DNA of 64,000 nt from Bog-473 sp963766995 (GTDB taxonomy: Bacteria; Actinomycetota; Acidimicrobiia; Acidimicrobiales; RAAP-2), in the NCBI GenBank assembly GCA_963766995.1, contig CAVYCE010000003.1:992001-1056000 (forward strand). Direction: 5' to 3'. The position numbers and the translations under genes are program-made. Of the stretch, positions 50,240 to 59,367 are shown in pieces (within the stretch, counting starts at the first letter, position 1; each line of letters begins with the position of its first letter). Below the pieces are notes generated by a model. It saw only the letters and a list, made by a program, of their open reading frames with translations. It was not told the DNA's origin and made no database searches.

Positions 50240-50887
50240 TCAGCCGGCCCGCCGGACCAGCGTTACGCCGTCCCGAATGGTGGTCAGGACGCAGACCACA
50301 CGCCCGTCGTTGACCAATTTGTCGTTGAGTGCCCGAATGGCCACGGCCGCGTCGTTGCGATCTTCGGCACTGTCGAGCACGGCGCCGGCCTGGAGCGTGT
50401 TGTCGATCACGATCAACCCATGCTGGGCCAGTTTGGGCAGCACCGCCTCGAAGTAGGCGTCGTAGCTCACTTTGTCGGCATCAATGAAGACCAGGTCAAA
50501 TGGACCGTTCAATGCGGCCAGCGACTCGAGCGCTGGACCTTCCACCACGCTGACGACACTTTCGAGGCCGGCGGCGGCGATGTTCCCCCGGGCCGTCGTG
50601 GCATGGTGGGCGTCGACCTCGAGCGAAATGATGGAACCGCGCATGGGCAGCCCTGCTGCCATGGCAATGGACGAATAGCCGGTGAACGTCCCAATTTCCA
50701 GGACACTGGTGGCCTGGGTGGCGAAGACGAGGAGCTCAAGGAAGCGGCCTTCCTGGCGTCCCACCATCATCCCCCAGGCGGGGAACTCCTCACGAGTGGA
50801 CGCATCCACCGCGGCCAGGTGGGGCGATGGCTCGGTGGAGTGGGTCTCGGCGTATTGCAACACCTCGGGGTCGATCAGTGGTCCCAT
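50240..50887 (-). CDS. O-methyltransferase, catechol/caffeoyl-CoA type
   Basis: A 215-residue class I SAM-dependent methyltransferase. The SAM-binding motif is VLEIGTFTGYSSIAMAAGLP with Glu in ISLEVDAHH; the metal-binding and catalytic region is DLVFIDADKVSYDAYFEAVL and GLIVIDNTLQ. The family methylates catechols or other vicinal diols with a divalent metal. It appears to lead a transcript with the PHP phosphatase and pdtaS. Confidence 0.88.
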   Translation of the reverse strand: MGPLIDPEVLQYAETHSTEPSPHLAAVDASTREEFPAWGMMVGRQEGRFLELLVFATQATSVLEIGTFTGYSSIAMAAGLPMRGSIISLEVDAHHATTARGNIAAAGLESVVSVVEGPALESLAALNGPFDLVFIDADKVSYDAYFEAVLPKLAQHGLIVIDNTLQAGAVLDSAEDRNDAAVAIRALNDKLVNDGRVVCVLTTIRDGVTLVRRAG

Positions 50888-50910
50888 GCCTGCATGGTAC
50901 GCGTCCTGCC

Positions 50911-52074
50911 TCAGTCCCAGACTTGAGCGCCCAGGTTGAGCAATCCCCCCATATCGAAGATATCGGCGTCGAAGAAGGGCACCGTGACCAGAATGTCCGG
51001 TGCGCCGCGCAGCTCGGCCTGCTGCTCGGCCTCGCGCCGAGCCACCACGCTGAAGTTCAAGAAGCTTTCTGCCACCTCTTGGAGCACCCGACCGGCCAGG
51101 ACCGGATCGTCGGTCAGCCCGTCAGCCAACGCCGGGCCGTTGTCGGTCATCGACTGCGCCAACTTGGCCGTCTTGGTGCTGCGCAGGTAATCGGGCAGCA
51201 CCTTGTTCAAGACGATGGCACCAAGGTGAAGCTTGCGTGCCGTCAGCTCGTCCGAGAAGAACTCCGCCTCTCGCAAAGGGGTCGCCTCCAACGTGGAGAT
51301 CACAATGAAGGTGGTGCGCCGGTCCGACAACAGACGCGTCACCGCGTTGGAACGCTCGACGAAGCCCTCGTACATGGACTGGAAGAGGATGAAGAACTCG
51401 GAGATGTCAGCCAGGAACTGAGTGCCCAGAATGCGATCGGCCACCTGGTAGAAAGGCTTGGTCGCCACATTCACCAGTTTCGAACGGTAGGGCACGATCA
51501 ACCAGCGCAGCAGCCGCGACGAGAAGAAGTCGGCCATGCGAGCCGGCGCATCGAGGAAATCCAGCGCATTTCGGGTGGGGGGTGTGTCCACCACGATGAG
51601 GTCGTACTTGCCCTCGGAGTGAATTTCGAACACCCGTTCCATGGCGATGTAATCGTGCGACTGGACGAATCGGCCAGAAATGTTTTGGTAGAGCGGATTG
51701 GCCAAAATCTGCTCGCGCGTTGTTTCATCGGGTGCGTGACGTCGGATGAGGTCGTCCCAGCTCTGTTTGGTATCGAGCATGGCGGCCCACAGCTCCCCGC
51801 GTGGAGTAACGCCGGCGCGCTTGAAGACTTCGTCCTCCACCCGTACCTCTTCGTTACCGATGCCCTTGAGACCGAGGGCGTCGGCAAGGCGTTTCGCTGG
51901 ATCGACGGTCAACACCAACACCCGACCGCCATGCTCCGCCGCGGCCATGGCCGCCAGTGAGGCTGCGGTGGTGGTCTTGCCCACGCCACCTGGGCCGCAG
52001 GCGATGACGATCTCCTTGGCCGACAGCAACTGGGCGATGTGCTTGGGCGTGGCCTCCTGACGCGGCGTCATCAC
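50911..52074 (-). CDS. ArsA/Get3-family ATPase, second of a pair (Rv3680-like)
   Basis: A 387-residue deviant-Walker-A ATPase. P-loop CGPGGVGKTTTAASLA at about residues 26-41, then the switch region VLTVDPAKRLADALGL and switch II VVDTPPTRNALDFLDAP. The length and order match the mycobacterial Rv3679-Rv3680 pair, two interacting Get3-like ATPases linked to tolerance of glycerol and nitric-oxide stress. There is no arsenite-binding Cys set as in ArsA, and no ars genes. It overlaps the upstream partner by 4 bases. Confidence 0.9.
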   Translation of the reverse strand: MMTPRQEATPKHIAQLLSAKEIVIACGPGGVGKTTTAASLAAMAAAEHGGRVLVLTVDPAKRLADALGLKGIGNEEVRVEDEVFKRAGVTPRGELWAAMLDTKQSWDDLIRRHAPDETTREQILANPLYQNISGRFVQSHDYIAMERVFEIHSEGKYDLIVVDTPPTRNALDFLDAPARMADFFSSRLLRWLIVPYRSKLVNVATKPFYQVADRILGTQFLADISEFFILFQSMYEGFVERSNAVTRLLSDRRTTFIVISTLEATPLREAEFFSDELTARKLHLGAIVLNKVLPDYLRSTKTAKLAQSMTDNGPALADGLTDDPVLAGRVLQEVAESFLNFSVVARREAEQQAELRGAPDILVTVPFFDADIFDMGGLLNLGAQVWD

Positions 52075-53030
52075 AACCCCAACTCCTCGCCCAGGGACTG
52101 CGCCACTTGCTTGGTGGTGCGCATCCCGTGCGTGCGAGAGAACAGATACGGCAAGAGCAGGACGGGCACCTCTTGGGGTAAGCCGCCTTGCAGGCGCTGC
52201 AAATGGCCGGCCCTGGTACGGCGCATGGTCACGGCCAGTCGGGCCGCCTCCAGCACAGGGGCCACAGTGCCGCCAGCCCGGCCAGAAATGACGGCTTCGT
52301 TCTCGGGCTGGCGCAGCTGCTCGAACATCTCTTCCTCTCGCTGGCCGAAAAGTTCGGGGAGGACCCGGTTGACCACGACGGCCGAGAGGCGCACGGTGGT
52401 CTCTTCCTTGACGCGATCGACTAGTTCGAGCGTCTCATTGACGGGCATCTCCTCGGGGGTGGTGACGGCCACCAGACCCGTCTTCTGCGGATCAGAAAGG
52501 ATCTCGAGCATCCAGTCGGTTTGACTCCGGATGAGGCCGACCTTGACCAGATCGTTGATGGCCTGGGGCGCAGCCAGCTGACCGATGATGTGGCCACTGG
52601 CCGGGGCGTCGACCACAACCAGGTCGTAGTGATGCTCCCGCACCTCGTAACAGAGCTTGCCCACCGTGAGGATCTCGCGCACACCCGGTGCCGCAGTGGC
52701 GACGAAGTCGAAGGCCTTGGCCAAGGGGCCGATGCGTCCCACAATGGGGATGCGGAGATGCAGTTTGAGGTACTCGCGCAGCGACGCCTCGGTGTCCATC
52801 GACATAGATGAGACGCCGGGGGCAATCTCCTTGGGCACGAAGCCCGTCGCTGAGGCCTCGAAGAGGCCGGCCAGATCACCCTTGGCGTCGACCTCGCAAG
52901 CCAGCACCTTCTTGCCGTGCTCGGCTGCCAGTTGAGCCAGCGCGGCGGCCACGGTCGTCTTGCCGACGCCACCCTTGCCGGTGACGAACACCAATTTGAG
53001 TTGAAGAAGATCAGGTGCCTCTGCGGTCAC
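52071..53030 (-). CDS. ArsA/Get3-family ATPase, first of a pair (Rv3679-like)
   Basis: A 319-residue ATPase with P-loop FVTGKGGVGKTTVAAALAQL at about residues 15-34, VLACEVDAKGDLAGLFEA and VVVDAPASGHIIGQL as switch regions. It is shorter than its partner, as in mycobacteria. Get3 proteins shuttle tail-anchored membrane proteins in eukaryotes; the bacterial clients are not known. The two genes are joined by an ATGA overlap and probably form a heteromeric complex. A DUF3107 gene lies 18 bases upstream on the same strand. Confidence 0.9.
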   Translation of the reverse strand: MTAEAPDLLQLKLVFVTGKGGVGKTTVAAALAQLAAEHGKKVLACEVDAKGDLAGLFEASATGFVPKEIAPGVSSMSMDTEASLREYLKLHLRIPIVGRIGPLAKAFDFVATAAPGVREILTVGKLCYEVREHHYDLVVVDAPASGHIIGQLAAPQAINDLVKVGLIRSQTDWMLEILSDPQKTGLVAVTTPEEMPVNETLELVDRVKEETTVRLSAVVVNRVLPELFGQREEEMFEQLRQPENEAVISGRAGGTVAPVLEAARLAVTMRRTRAGHLQRLQGGLPQEVPVLLLPYLFSRTHGMRTTKQVAQSLGEELGL

Positions 53031-53048
53031 CGTCCCTGCCTGCCCAGG

Positions 53049-53285
53049 TCAGGGTGCGCCGAAACCAACACGACGCTCCGATGTGGGCGCGCCCACCTCC
53101 ACGTAGGCCACCTTGGCCACCGGGACACCGACCTTGCGGCCCTTGCGGTCCGTCAGCCACAACACGCCATCGCCACTCTTGAGCAACTTTTCGATCTCGG
53201 CCACCACTTTGTCGCGGTCGGCGTCATCCTTCAGCTCCACCTCCAGCTCCTTGGGGGTCTGGATGATCCCGATGCGCACGTCCAC
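53049..53285 (-). CDS. DUF3107 family protein
   Basis: A 78-residue actinobacterial protein. The pattern MDVRIGIIQTPKELEVELKD, a short helix, then LWLTDRKGRKVGVPVAKVAY ending VEVG is that of DUF3107, a small alpha/beta protein of unknown function. The start is a GTG at 53285 with GAGGAG upstream. It heads the transcript of the two Get3-like ATPases and diverges from the dGTPase gene. Confidence 0.85.
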   Translation of the reverse strand: MDVRIGIIQTPKELEVELKDDADRDKVVAEIEKLLKSGDGVLWLTDRKGRKVGVPVAKVAYVEVGAPTSERRVGFGAP

Positions 53286-53366
53286 CTGGTCTGACTCCTC
53301 TCGTGAGCCTCTCTTTCGAGGCCTGCGGGCAGTAGGACGTTACAGGCATGGGGCAGACTGCTCTTC

Positions 53367-54539
53367 ATGGGTGATGTGCCACAGCCCGCCGCGTCCGAGC
53401 GCAGCCTGCGCTGGGCTTCCACCATGGCGGGCTATTCGGGACCGGTCCGGCTGGCCCACGCCGATTCTCACGCCCGTATCGACCGTGGCCCGTCGACACC
53501 AACTGTGGAGGCGGAGACCTCGCCCTTCGGTCGAGAGGCCAGAGAGGCATCGGAAGAAGGGCTGCTGGCTGCTGGCGCCACTCGAGCCCGAGGCGGCGGA
53601 GATCGAGCGGTGCCGGAGGAGCCGGACCCTTGGCGCACCTGTTTCGAACGCGACCGCGATCGCATCCTGCACGCCACGTCCTTCCGCCGCCTGTCGGGCA
53701 AGACGCAGGTCTTCGTCTTTCCCCAGGACCATCAGCGCACCCGGCTCACCCACGCGCTCGAGGTGGCCCAAGTCGCCACCGCCATGGCCCGCGCCTGCCG
53801 CCTCAATGTGGCGCTGACCGAGGCCATTGCGCTCGGCCACGACTGCGGGCACGGACCGGGTGGCCATGCCAGTGAAGATGCGCTCGATCCATTTCTGCCC
53901 GGTGGCTTCGACCACGCGCCCTGGGGGGCGCACGTCTCACTGGCTTCGCTGAATCTGTGCGCCGCCACGGTCGACGGCATCGCCAATCACAGCTGGTCGC
54001 GTCCTGCCCCCGGCACCCCTGAGGGCGAGGTGGTGAGTTGGGCCGACCGGGTGGCCTACGTGTGCCACGACTGGGAGGATGCCGTGCTCACCGGCATCGT
54101 TGCCCCCCATCAGCTACCGCTGGTCGTCCGCGAGCTCTGCGGCGAGCGCCGCAGCGCACAGTTGGACGCCTTCATTCAGGGCGTGGTCACCGCCACCTTG
54201 CGCACCGGGCAGGTGGGCATGGAGGAAGAAGCGGCCGAAGCGCTGTCCGCCTTCCGTTCGTGCAACTACGAGCGCATCTATCTTCGTTCAGCCTCGGTGG
54301 CACAGGGCGAAGCTGTCATCAGCGTCCTGCGTGCCCTGGTCGAACATTTCTCCGACCGGCCCCACCTCATTGCTGAGCAGAGCCTCGGTGTTCCCAGTGA
54401 CCTGCTGGCCGGAAGCGAGGAGGCTGTGCAGGCCGCAGTGACCTATGTGGCCGGCATGACCGACCGTTTCGCCTTTCGGCAAGCCATCGCACTGCTCGGT
54501 TGGGATCCGGACAAACTTCCTTCCGGTGTGGACTCCTGA
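53367..54539 (+). CDS. dgt: Deoxyguanosinetriphosphate triphosphohydrolase-like protein
   Basis: A 390-residue HD-domain enzyme that hydrolyses dNTPs to deoxynucleosides and tripolyphosphate, helping to balance dNTP pools. HD residues are visible in RTRLTHALEVAQVA, ALGHDCGHGPGGHASED and SWADRVAYVCHDWEDAV; SFRRLSGKTQVF before them is also conserved. The N-terminal 70 residues, rich in Ala and Glu, are variable. ATG at 53367 was chosen as the first codon of a frame with a complete conserved core; it has no strong ribosome-binding site. Confidence 0.9.
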   Translation: MGDVPQPAASERSLRWASTMAGYSGPVRLAHADSHARIDRGPSTPTVEAETSPFGREAREASEEGLLAAGATRARGGGDRAVPEEPDPWRTCFERDRDRILHATSFRRLSGKTQVFVFPQDHQRTRLTHALEVAQVATAMARACRLNVALTEAIALGHDCGHGPGGHASEDALDPFLPGGFDHAPWGAHVSLASLNLCAATVDGIANHSWSRPAPGTPEGEVVSWADRVAYVCHDWEDAVLTGIVAPHQLPLVVRELCGERRSAQLDAFIQGVVTATLRTGQVGMEEEAAEALSAFRSCNYERIYLRSASVAQGEAVISVLRALVEHFSDRPHLIAEQSLGVPSDLLAGSEEAVQAAVTYVAGMTDRFAFRQAIALLGWDPDKLPSGVDS

Positions 54540-55379
54540 TCAATTGTTCAGTGGATCGGGAAAGTTGGGCGCTCGTCGTTCGGTCAACGCTGCCACCCCT
54601 TCGGCGAAATCCGCTCCTTGCATCATGGCGCTCATGCGGGAGCTGGCCGCGTTGACCGACGACGCCACATCACCGTGCAAATCGACATAGATCTGCTGTT
54701 TGGTGGCGGCCATCGACGTCGGGGCCACCTCGGTAGCCAGCTTCCGGGCGTAGTCATACGTGACGGCAGTCAACTCCTCGGGTGGCACCACCCGATTGAC
54801 CAGTCCCATCTGGGCCGCTTCATCGGAGAGGACGACTCGACTGGAGAGCAGCAGATCATTGGCCCGGGTCACACCGATCAGCCGGGGCAATAGCCACGAC
54901 AGTCCATATTCGGCGGGGAGCCCGAGACGTCCGTGTGACGTGGTGAGTTTCACGCCTGACGCGGCAAACCGCAGATCGCAGTAGCAAGCCAACACCAGCC
55001 CGACACCGGCGGCCGGCCCGTTTATGGCGGCGATGATGGGTTTGGGAATCCCGAAGTGGTACGCAAAGTCCGCGTCGAACTCGGGTCGAATGCCGTAGCC
55101 CGGCTTTGCGATGTCGGCACTCACCCCGGCGTCGTAACTCCCACGTTCGACGTGCCCTTCGAGCGCCCTTGTGTCGGCACCCACGCAAAAGCCCCGCCCG
55201 TCACCGGTGACGACAATCACCCGCACGGTCGCATCGGAGGCCGCACGCGCCAGCAAGGCTCGGTACTCGGTGTGCATACGGCCCGTCCAAGCGTTGAGGC
55301 GATCAGGCCGCGACAGCGTGATGGTGGCGATGCGCTCGGCCACCTCATAGCGGGTGACCTTGAGTTGGTCGAGCTCCAC
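54540..55379 (-). CDS. Enoyl-CoA hydratase/isomerase family protein
   Basis: A 279-residue crotonase-fold enzyme. Oxyanion-hole segments are GFCVGADTRALE and NGPAAGVGLVLACYCDL; the catalytic acid is the Glu in GLPAEYGLSWLLPRLIG. An insert of about 25 residues after the first motif (containing YGIRPEFDADFAYHFG) resembles hydratases of steroid or aromatic side-chain metabolism. The GTG at 55379 follows the monooxygenase-like stop by 1 base, so it is translationally coupled to it. Confidence 0.85.
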   Translation of the reverse strand: MELDQLKVTRYEVAERIATITLSRPDRLNAWTGRMHTEYRALLARAASDATVRVIVVTGDGRGFCVGADTRALEGHVERGSYDAGVSADIAKPGYGIRPEFDADFAYHFGIPKPIIAAINGPAAGVGLVLACYCDLRFAASGVKLTTSHGRLGLPAEYGLSWLLPRLIGVTRANDLLLSSRVVLSDEAAQMGLVNRVVPPEELTAVTYDYARKLATEVAPTSMAATKQQIYVDLHGDVASSVNAASSRMSAMMQGADFAEGVAALTERRAPNFPDPLNN

Positions 55380-55380
55380 T

Positions 55381-55671
55381 TCAGTCCAGTGTGTCGAAAC
55401 GGGACGTCGCGACGCTGGCGGCATTGACGAAGGCGTCGAACTCGCGCTGCACCTCATGGGTACTGGCCAGCACGTCGAAGGCGATCGCAGCCTCCTCGTC
55501 CCGCCACAAGGTGACCACCAGCCAATCGTGCCCTCGGTGAGCGGTCGTGCGGCGCATGAAGCCCGGCTGGTTGGGCACCAACTCGGTCTGCACCCGTCGG
55601 TCCGCCTGCAGGAAAGCCGACTCGTCCGCTCCTTCCACCAGGCGGAACGTGGTGACGGCGACTACCGACAC
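55381..55671 (-). CDS. Small antibiotic-biosynthesis-monooxygenase-like (dimeric ferredoxin-like) protein
   Basis: A 96-residue protein (GTG at 55671: MSVVAVTTFRLVEGADESAF) with the alpha/beta pattern of the dimeric alpha-beta-barrel superfamily; FLQADRRVQTELVPNQPGFM and HDWLVVTLWRDEEAAIAFD are typical of stress-response or ABM-type domains. No catalytic residue can be assigned. It lies between the VOC gene and the enoyl-CoA hydratase gene in one operon, suggesting a role in the same catabolic step. Confidence 0.65.
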   Translation of the reverse strand: MSVVAVTTFRLVEGADESAFLQADRRVQTELVPNQPGFMRRTTAHRGHDWLVVTLWRDEEAAIAFDVLASTHEVQREFDAFVNAASVATSRFDTLD

Positions 55672-55675
55672 GGAT

Positions 55676-56029
55676 TCACGCCTGCACCAAGGTGACGGGA
55701 TTGCCCTCTGGATCGGTGATGCCCGCAATGGTGGGTCCGCCAGGCACGTCGAAGGGCTCGGCTGTGATGGTCCCGCCCAGCGTGACGGACGTGTCTAGTG
55801 AGGTGCGCAGGTCGGCGACCTGCACAAAAAGGGTAACGCCGGATCGGTCGCTCTGTCGGATGTGGCCTGCTGGTCCTGGTTCGGGTCCGCCGATGCCGGG
55901 GGCAATGTCCATGATGAAGCCGTCACCGATGTCCCAGTTGAAAAGTCGGCCATAGAAGGTCCTGAGCCGTGTGGGGTCCTTGGCTTCGATCTCCCAGTGG
56001 ACGACCGGTCGCGCCCAATCCTGTGCCAT
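55676..56029 (-). CDS. VOC family protein
   Basis: A 117-residue glyoxalase-fold protein beginning MAQDWARPVVHWEIEAKDPTRL with YGRLFNWDIGDGFIMDI, the typical pattern of the small CFP-30B/27 kDa antigen-like VOC proteins, and ending AGITDPEGNPVTLVQA. Metal ligands are only partly conserved (His11, Glu13). AAGGGGGG lies just before the ATG at 56029. First gene of the small operon with the ABM-like and enoyl-CoA hydratase genes. Confidence 0.8.
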   Translation of the reverse strand: MAQDWARPVVHWEIEAKDPTRLRTFYGRLFNWDIGDGFIMDIAPGIGGPEPGPAGHIRQSDRSGVTLFVQVADLRTSLDTSVTLGGTITAEPFDVPGGPTIAGITDPEGNPVTLVQA

Positions 56030-56088
56030 GAACCCCCCTTGGCCTCGTGCATCGACCACGCTACTGGCGCTCGATGGGACCAACCGTC

Positions 56089-58021
56089 TCAACGAGACAA
56101 CGTCGCCGACGGCCAGGTGATCACCGGGGAACGGGGAACCGCAATGGTGTTGGGTCGGCAGGGCTGTCCCACCAAGGTGTTGGGGGCCGGATAGCCCACC
56201 GGAGCGGGATCCGTGGACAGCAGCCCGACGACGAGAGCGGACGGATGTTCAGGCCCGCACCAAATCGTGTTGGGTGTACCGGCCAGGGCACCGAAGGTCC
56301 AGTCGCCGGTGCCACTCGGCGCGTCGATGATGAGGCGTAGGCAGGAACCCGGGCGAAAGGCGTGAGTGAATTTGTTGATCTCGACCCGCGCCTCGACGGG
56401 AACGTCGGGCTCCAGTGGCTCGAGCGCATTCAGCGTCTGTCGGTGCACCGGCCGGAGCGGTGTCGACAAAGCGGAGTCGAGGGCCCGCTGCACCACCGAG
56501 AGCCAGCCTCGTTGGACGTATTGCTCCTGTCCGTCGGGACGCACCTCGGTCAGGGTGGCTTGCACGTCGGTGTCGGGGGCCAAAGAGGAGATCCACAGAT
56601 TGAGTGAGGCCGACCCTGAGAGCGTCACCGTCTGGGTGAACGGCGCCGTGGTGAAGGTAAGGGCCCCGCCGTGCAGCACGGGCACTGAGTCCCAGGTCTC
56701 CTCGCTGATTGGTCCGCCGGCTGCTCCAGTGATGGCACCGAAGATGCCGTTGTTGACGATTGGTCCGGGCAGGGCCACATAGGTCGGGCGGCCCGCCTGC
56801 GGCGCCGTCGTCTCGGTGGTGAGCAAGCCCCAAGCGCCGAGAAAGAGGGGAACCGGCTGCACTGGGATGGGCAACCTGGGCAATTCGACCACCCAGCCCG
56901 GCCGCGCCCCTTCCAACTGCTCATCGCTGGCATTGGGGGCTCCGTCCGAGGTCACATCCATCCAGAGCTGGACCTTGGGTGATTGCTCAAATCCGTTTGC
57001 GGCGCCCTGGGCGAAGTGGTCGAGAAAGGCGATGAGCTGCGTGCGGAAGCGTCGGTTGACGTAGATATCGTGCTGGCCGTTGGTGCCGACGTACCAGGTG
57101 GTGTCGGGGTTCAGGCGCTCTTGGTAGTACCCGCCCCGTGGGCCCACCTCCTCGTCCTGCCAGTCCTCCATGGAGAGCACCGGCACGTTGATCTGCCCGA
57201 TCCGATCCAACAGGTTGCGCTCGGCCCAGAAGGCGTCCTCGAACGGGTGCTCGCTGGCCAGCACCGGCGAGGTCAGTTGCCCGAGCGCCAGGTTTTCCGC
57301 CAAGTTGGCCAGGCCGCGAGCATCGCCATCACTCTGCCGCGTTCTGGGCGACGTAGGTCCACGAATCCATGATGGTGGCCCACCACAAGGCGGGGAATTC
57401 CAGATTGGGCACGCCACCGGGCGCTCCGATATCGCGCAGCGCGTCGACCGCCACCATGCCCGGCGCGATGGCCACCAGGCCGTTGGGTCGTTCGGCCGCC
57501 ACAAACAGCTGTGATAATCCGGCGTAGGACCAGTCGTACATGGCCACCCGTCCGGTGCACCAGGGTTGGGCCGCCGCCCATTCGACGGCCTCGGCACCGT
57601 CGGTGCCCCACCCGGAACCGAAGAGGTCGAAGGTACCCGACGAACAGCCGGTGCCTCGCATGGAGAGGCCCATCACGGCATAACCGGCTTCGAGCAGCGA
57701 AAGGTCGACGTCCTCGGACAGCCAGGTGTTGCCCTGCAGGTAGGCGCTCCCGCCAATGGTGCCCGAGTCGTAGCCGCTGTATTGCAGCGCCACCGGGAAA
57801 CGCCCGGTGGCGCTGGGCAGCAACACGCTGTAGCGGAGCGCCGCGCCACCCGACACCGGGATGTATCCCCACAGGCGGCGGGACCACGGTGTGGCCGCGG
57901 CTGCGGGCGAACTGGTGGAGCCTGCGCCGATGGCGCCGGTCAGCGCGGCGGCGGCCGTACCGCCGAGCAGCGAGCGTCGCGACAGGCGGAACCCACCGTT
58001 CCATCCTGATGCCTGCGCCAC
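56089..58021 (-). pseudogene. Tat-exported CocE/NonD-type X-prolyl dipeptidyl-peptidase-like hydrolase, frameshifted
   Basis: Reconstructed length about 643 residues. A twin-arginine signal is seen (RLSRRSLLGGTAAAALTGAI, then Ala-rich cleavage region). The alpha/beta-hydrolase core has the nucleophile elbow in MYDWSYAGLSQ, and the acid and histidine regions in VLSMEDWQDEE and GTNGQHDIY. The C-terminal 250 residues form the jelly-roll X-Pro dipeptidyl-peptidase C domain (ASLNLWISSLAPDTDVQATL; EINKFTHAFRPGSCLRLII). One extra base at about 57334 breaks the frame after SWTYVAQNAA; deletion joins it to SDGDARGLANLAENLALG. Cocaine-esterase-like secreted esterase or peptidase; substrate unknown. Confidence 0.78.
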
Positions 58022-58081
58022 GGCGGCAACCGTAGCGTCGCCTGCCTTAGTTCTCGGATCCGCCCTCGGCGGACCGGAGCG

Positions 58082-59260
58082 CTAGCGGAGACTCAATTCT
58101 TTGCGGTACACCCGAGCCGGTCCGAGTGCGGCCAGCTTGGCGGCGATGGCCATAAAGGCCTGTGCGGTTTCGCTGTCGGGTGCGTCAGCCACAATCGGGT
58201 GGCCATCGTCGGCACCCTGGCGCACGGCCTGGACGAGAGGGATCTGACCCAGCAGCGGCACACCCAGGTCGGCGGCCAGCGTCGAACCCCCTCCCGCTCC
58301 AAATAACTCGTAGCGGGTGCCCTCGTCACCGGTAAACCAACTCATATTCTCCACCACACCGCGCACCGACAGCTTGAGGCGACGGGCGGCAAAGGCGGAG
58401 CGCTGCGCCACACGCTGGGCTGCGGGCTGCGGTGTGGTCACCACAATGATCTCGGCCTTGGGCATCACTTCAGCCAGTGTGAGTGCCACATCACCGGTGC
58501 CCGGTGGCATGTCGACCAGCACGAAGTCAGGCTGGCCCCAGTAGGCGTCTTGCAGGAATTGTTGGATGGCCTTGTGCAGCATGGGCCCGCGCCAAATCAC
58601 CGGTTGGTCGTCGGGCACGAAGTAGCCCATGGATAGGCACTTGACGCCGTGGGCCGTGGTGGGGATCACCACATCGCCCAAAATGATGGGGTCGTGGTCG
58701 GTGCCCAGCATTTTGGGTACGGAGAATCCGTACACATCGGCATCGAGCAGTCCCACGCTGTGTCCGGCCTTGGCCAGGGCCACCGCCAAATTCACCGTCA
58801 CCGTGGACTTGCCCACTCCGCCCTTACCTGACGAAACGCCGATGACCCGCGTGGTGCCGTCTGTTTGCAAAAAAGCGGGCGTCGTGAAGTCCGGACCATG
58901 CGAGTGCCCGTGGCCTCCGTGGCCGTGCTCTTCTTCGTCGGGCACTTCATCCAGCGATGCCACACCGAGCATGGTCGTGCGCAACTTGATACGCAGCGCG
59001 GCTCGCTCTTCCTCGGTCATGACGGTCAGATCGAACTCGATCTCGTCGACGCCCGGCACGGCGCGGGCCACGCGGTGCACCTCGTCGGCTAATTCATCCG
59101 ATCCGGGCCAAGCGGCGATCGGGAGTGCCAACTCGATACGGATCCGGCGGCGGCGTGACTTCACTTCTCGCAGGAAGCCCAGGTCTCCCAACGGGAGGCT
59201 CAACTCAGGCTCCACGATGGCTGAGAGCGCTGCCTCGAGCTCCGATTGATCGATTGACAT
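58082..59260 (-). CDS. mrp: Mrp/ApbC-family iron-sulfur cluster carrier with His-rich linker
   Basis: A 392-residue P-loop protein for [Fe-S] cluster delivery. Residues about 1-95 are a MIP18/DUF59 domain; the ATPase domain has the deviant Walker A GVSSGKGGVGKST (141-153), DADVYGFSVPKMLG and DMPPGTGDVALTL. Between them is a His-rich linker at about residues 108-124 (DEEEHGHGGHGHSHGPDF). The CxxC pair of many Mrp proteins near ENMSWF is absent. GAGGGAG precedes the ATG at 59260. Divergent from the SufR-like gene, next to a cysteine desulfurase, which fits an Fe-S assembly neighbourhood. Confidence 0.9.
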   Translation of the reverse strand: MSIDQSELEAALSAIVEPELSLPLGDLGFLREVKSRRRRIRIELALPIAAWPGSDELADEVHRVARAVPGVDEIEFDLTVMTEEERAALRIKLRTTMLGVASLDEVPDEEEHGHGGHGHSHGPDFTTPAFLQTDGTTRVIGVSSGKGGVGKSTVTVNLAVALAKAGHSVGLLDADVYGFSVPKMLGTDHDPIILGDVVIPTTAHGVKCLSMGYFVPDDQPVIWRGPMLHKAIQQFLQDAYWGQPDFVLVDMPPGTGDVALTLAEVMPKAEIIVVTTPQPAAQRVAQRSAFAARRLKLSVRGVVENMSWFTGDEGTRYELFGAGGGSTLAADLGVPLLGQIPLVQAVRQGADDGHPIVADAPDSETAQAFMAIAAKLAALGPARVYRKELSLR

Positions 59261-59352
59261 GCACTCCCTCGTCTTTTTTGTTCTCGGCACCTACCGCCCG
59301 CCGTGCGCAGGCACCGGACAAGCATCAGCCCAGCTGGCGGGCCAGAACCCTC

Positions 59353-59365
59353 GGTAGACTACCGA
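59353..59365. promoter_or_regulatory. Short palindrome before the SufR-like gene
   Basis: CGGTA-GAC-TACCG is a perfect inverted repeat ending 2 bases before the GTG start, a good position for autoregulation. Arms of 5 bases leave room for chance. Confidence 0.4.
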
Positions 59366-59367
59366 CA

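Noticed and set aside
50911..53030. Arsenic-resistance system
   Set aside because: The ATPases are Get3-like without the ArsA cysteine set, and no arsB, arsC or arsR gene is present.
57325..57345. Selenocysteine at the TGA in the CocE-type gene
   Set aside because: The frame after TGA does not continue the protein; the continuation is in another frame, and no selenocysteine insertion structure is visible.
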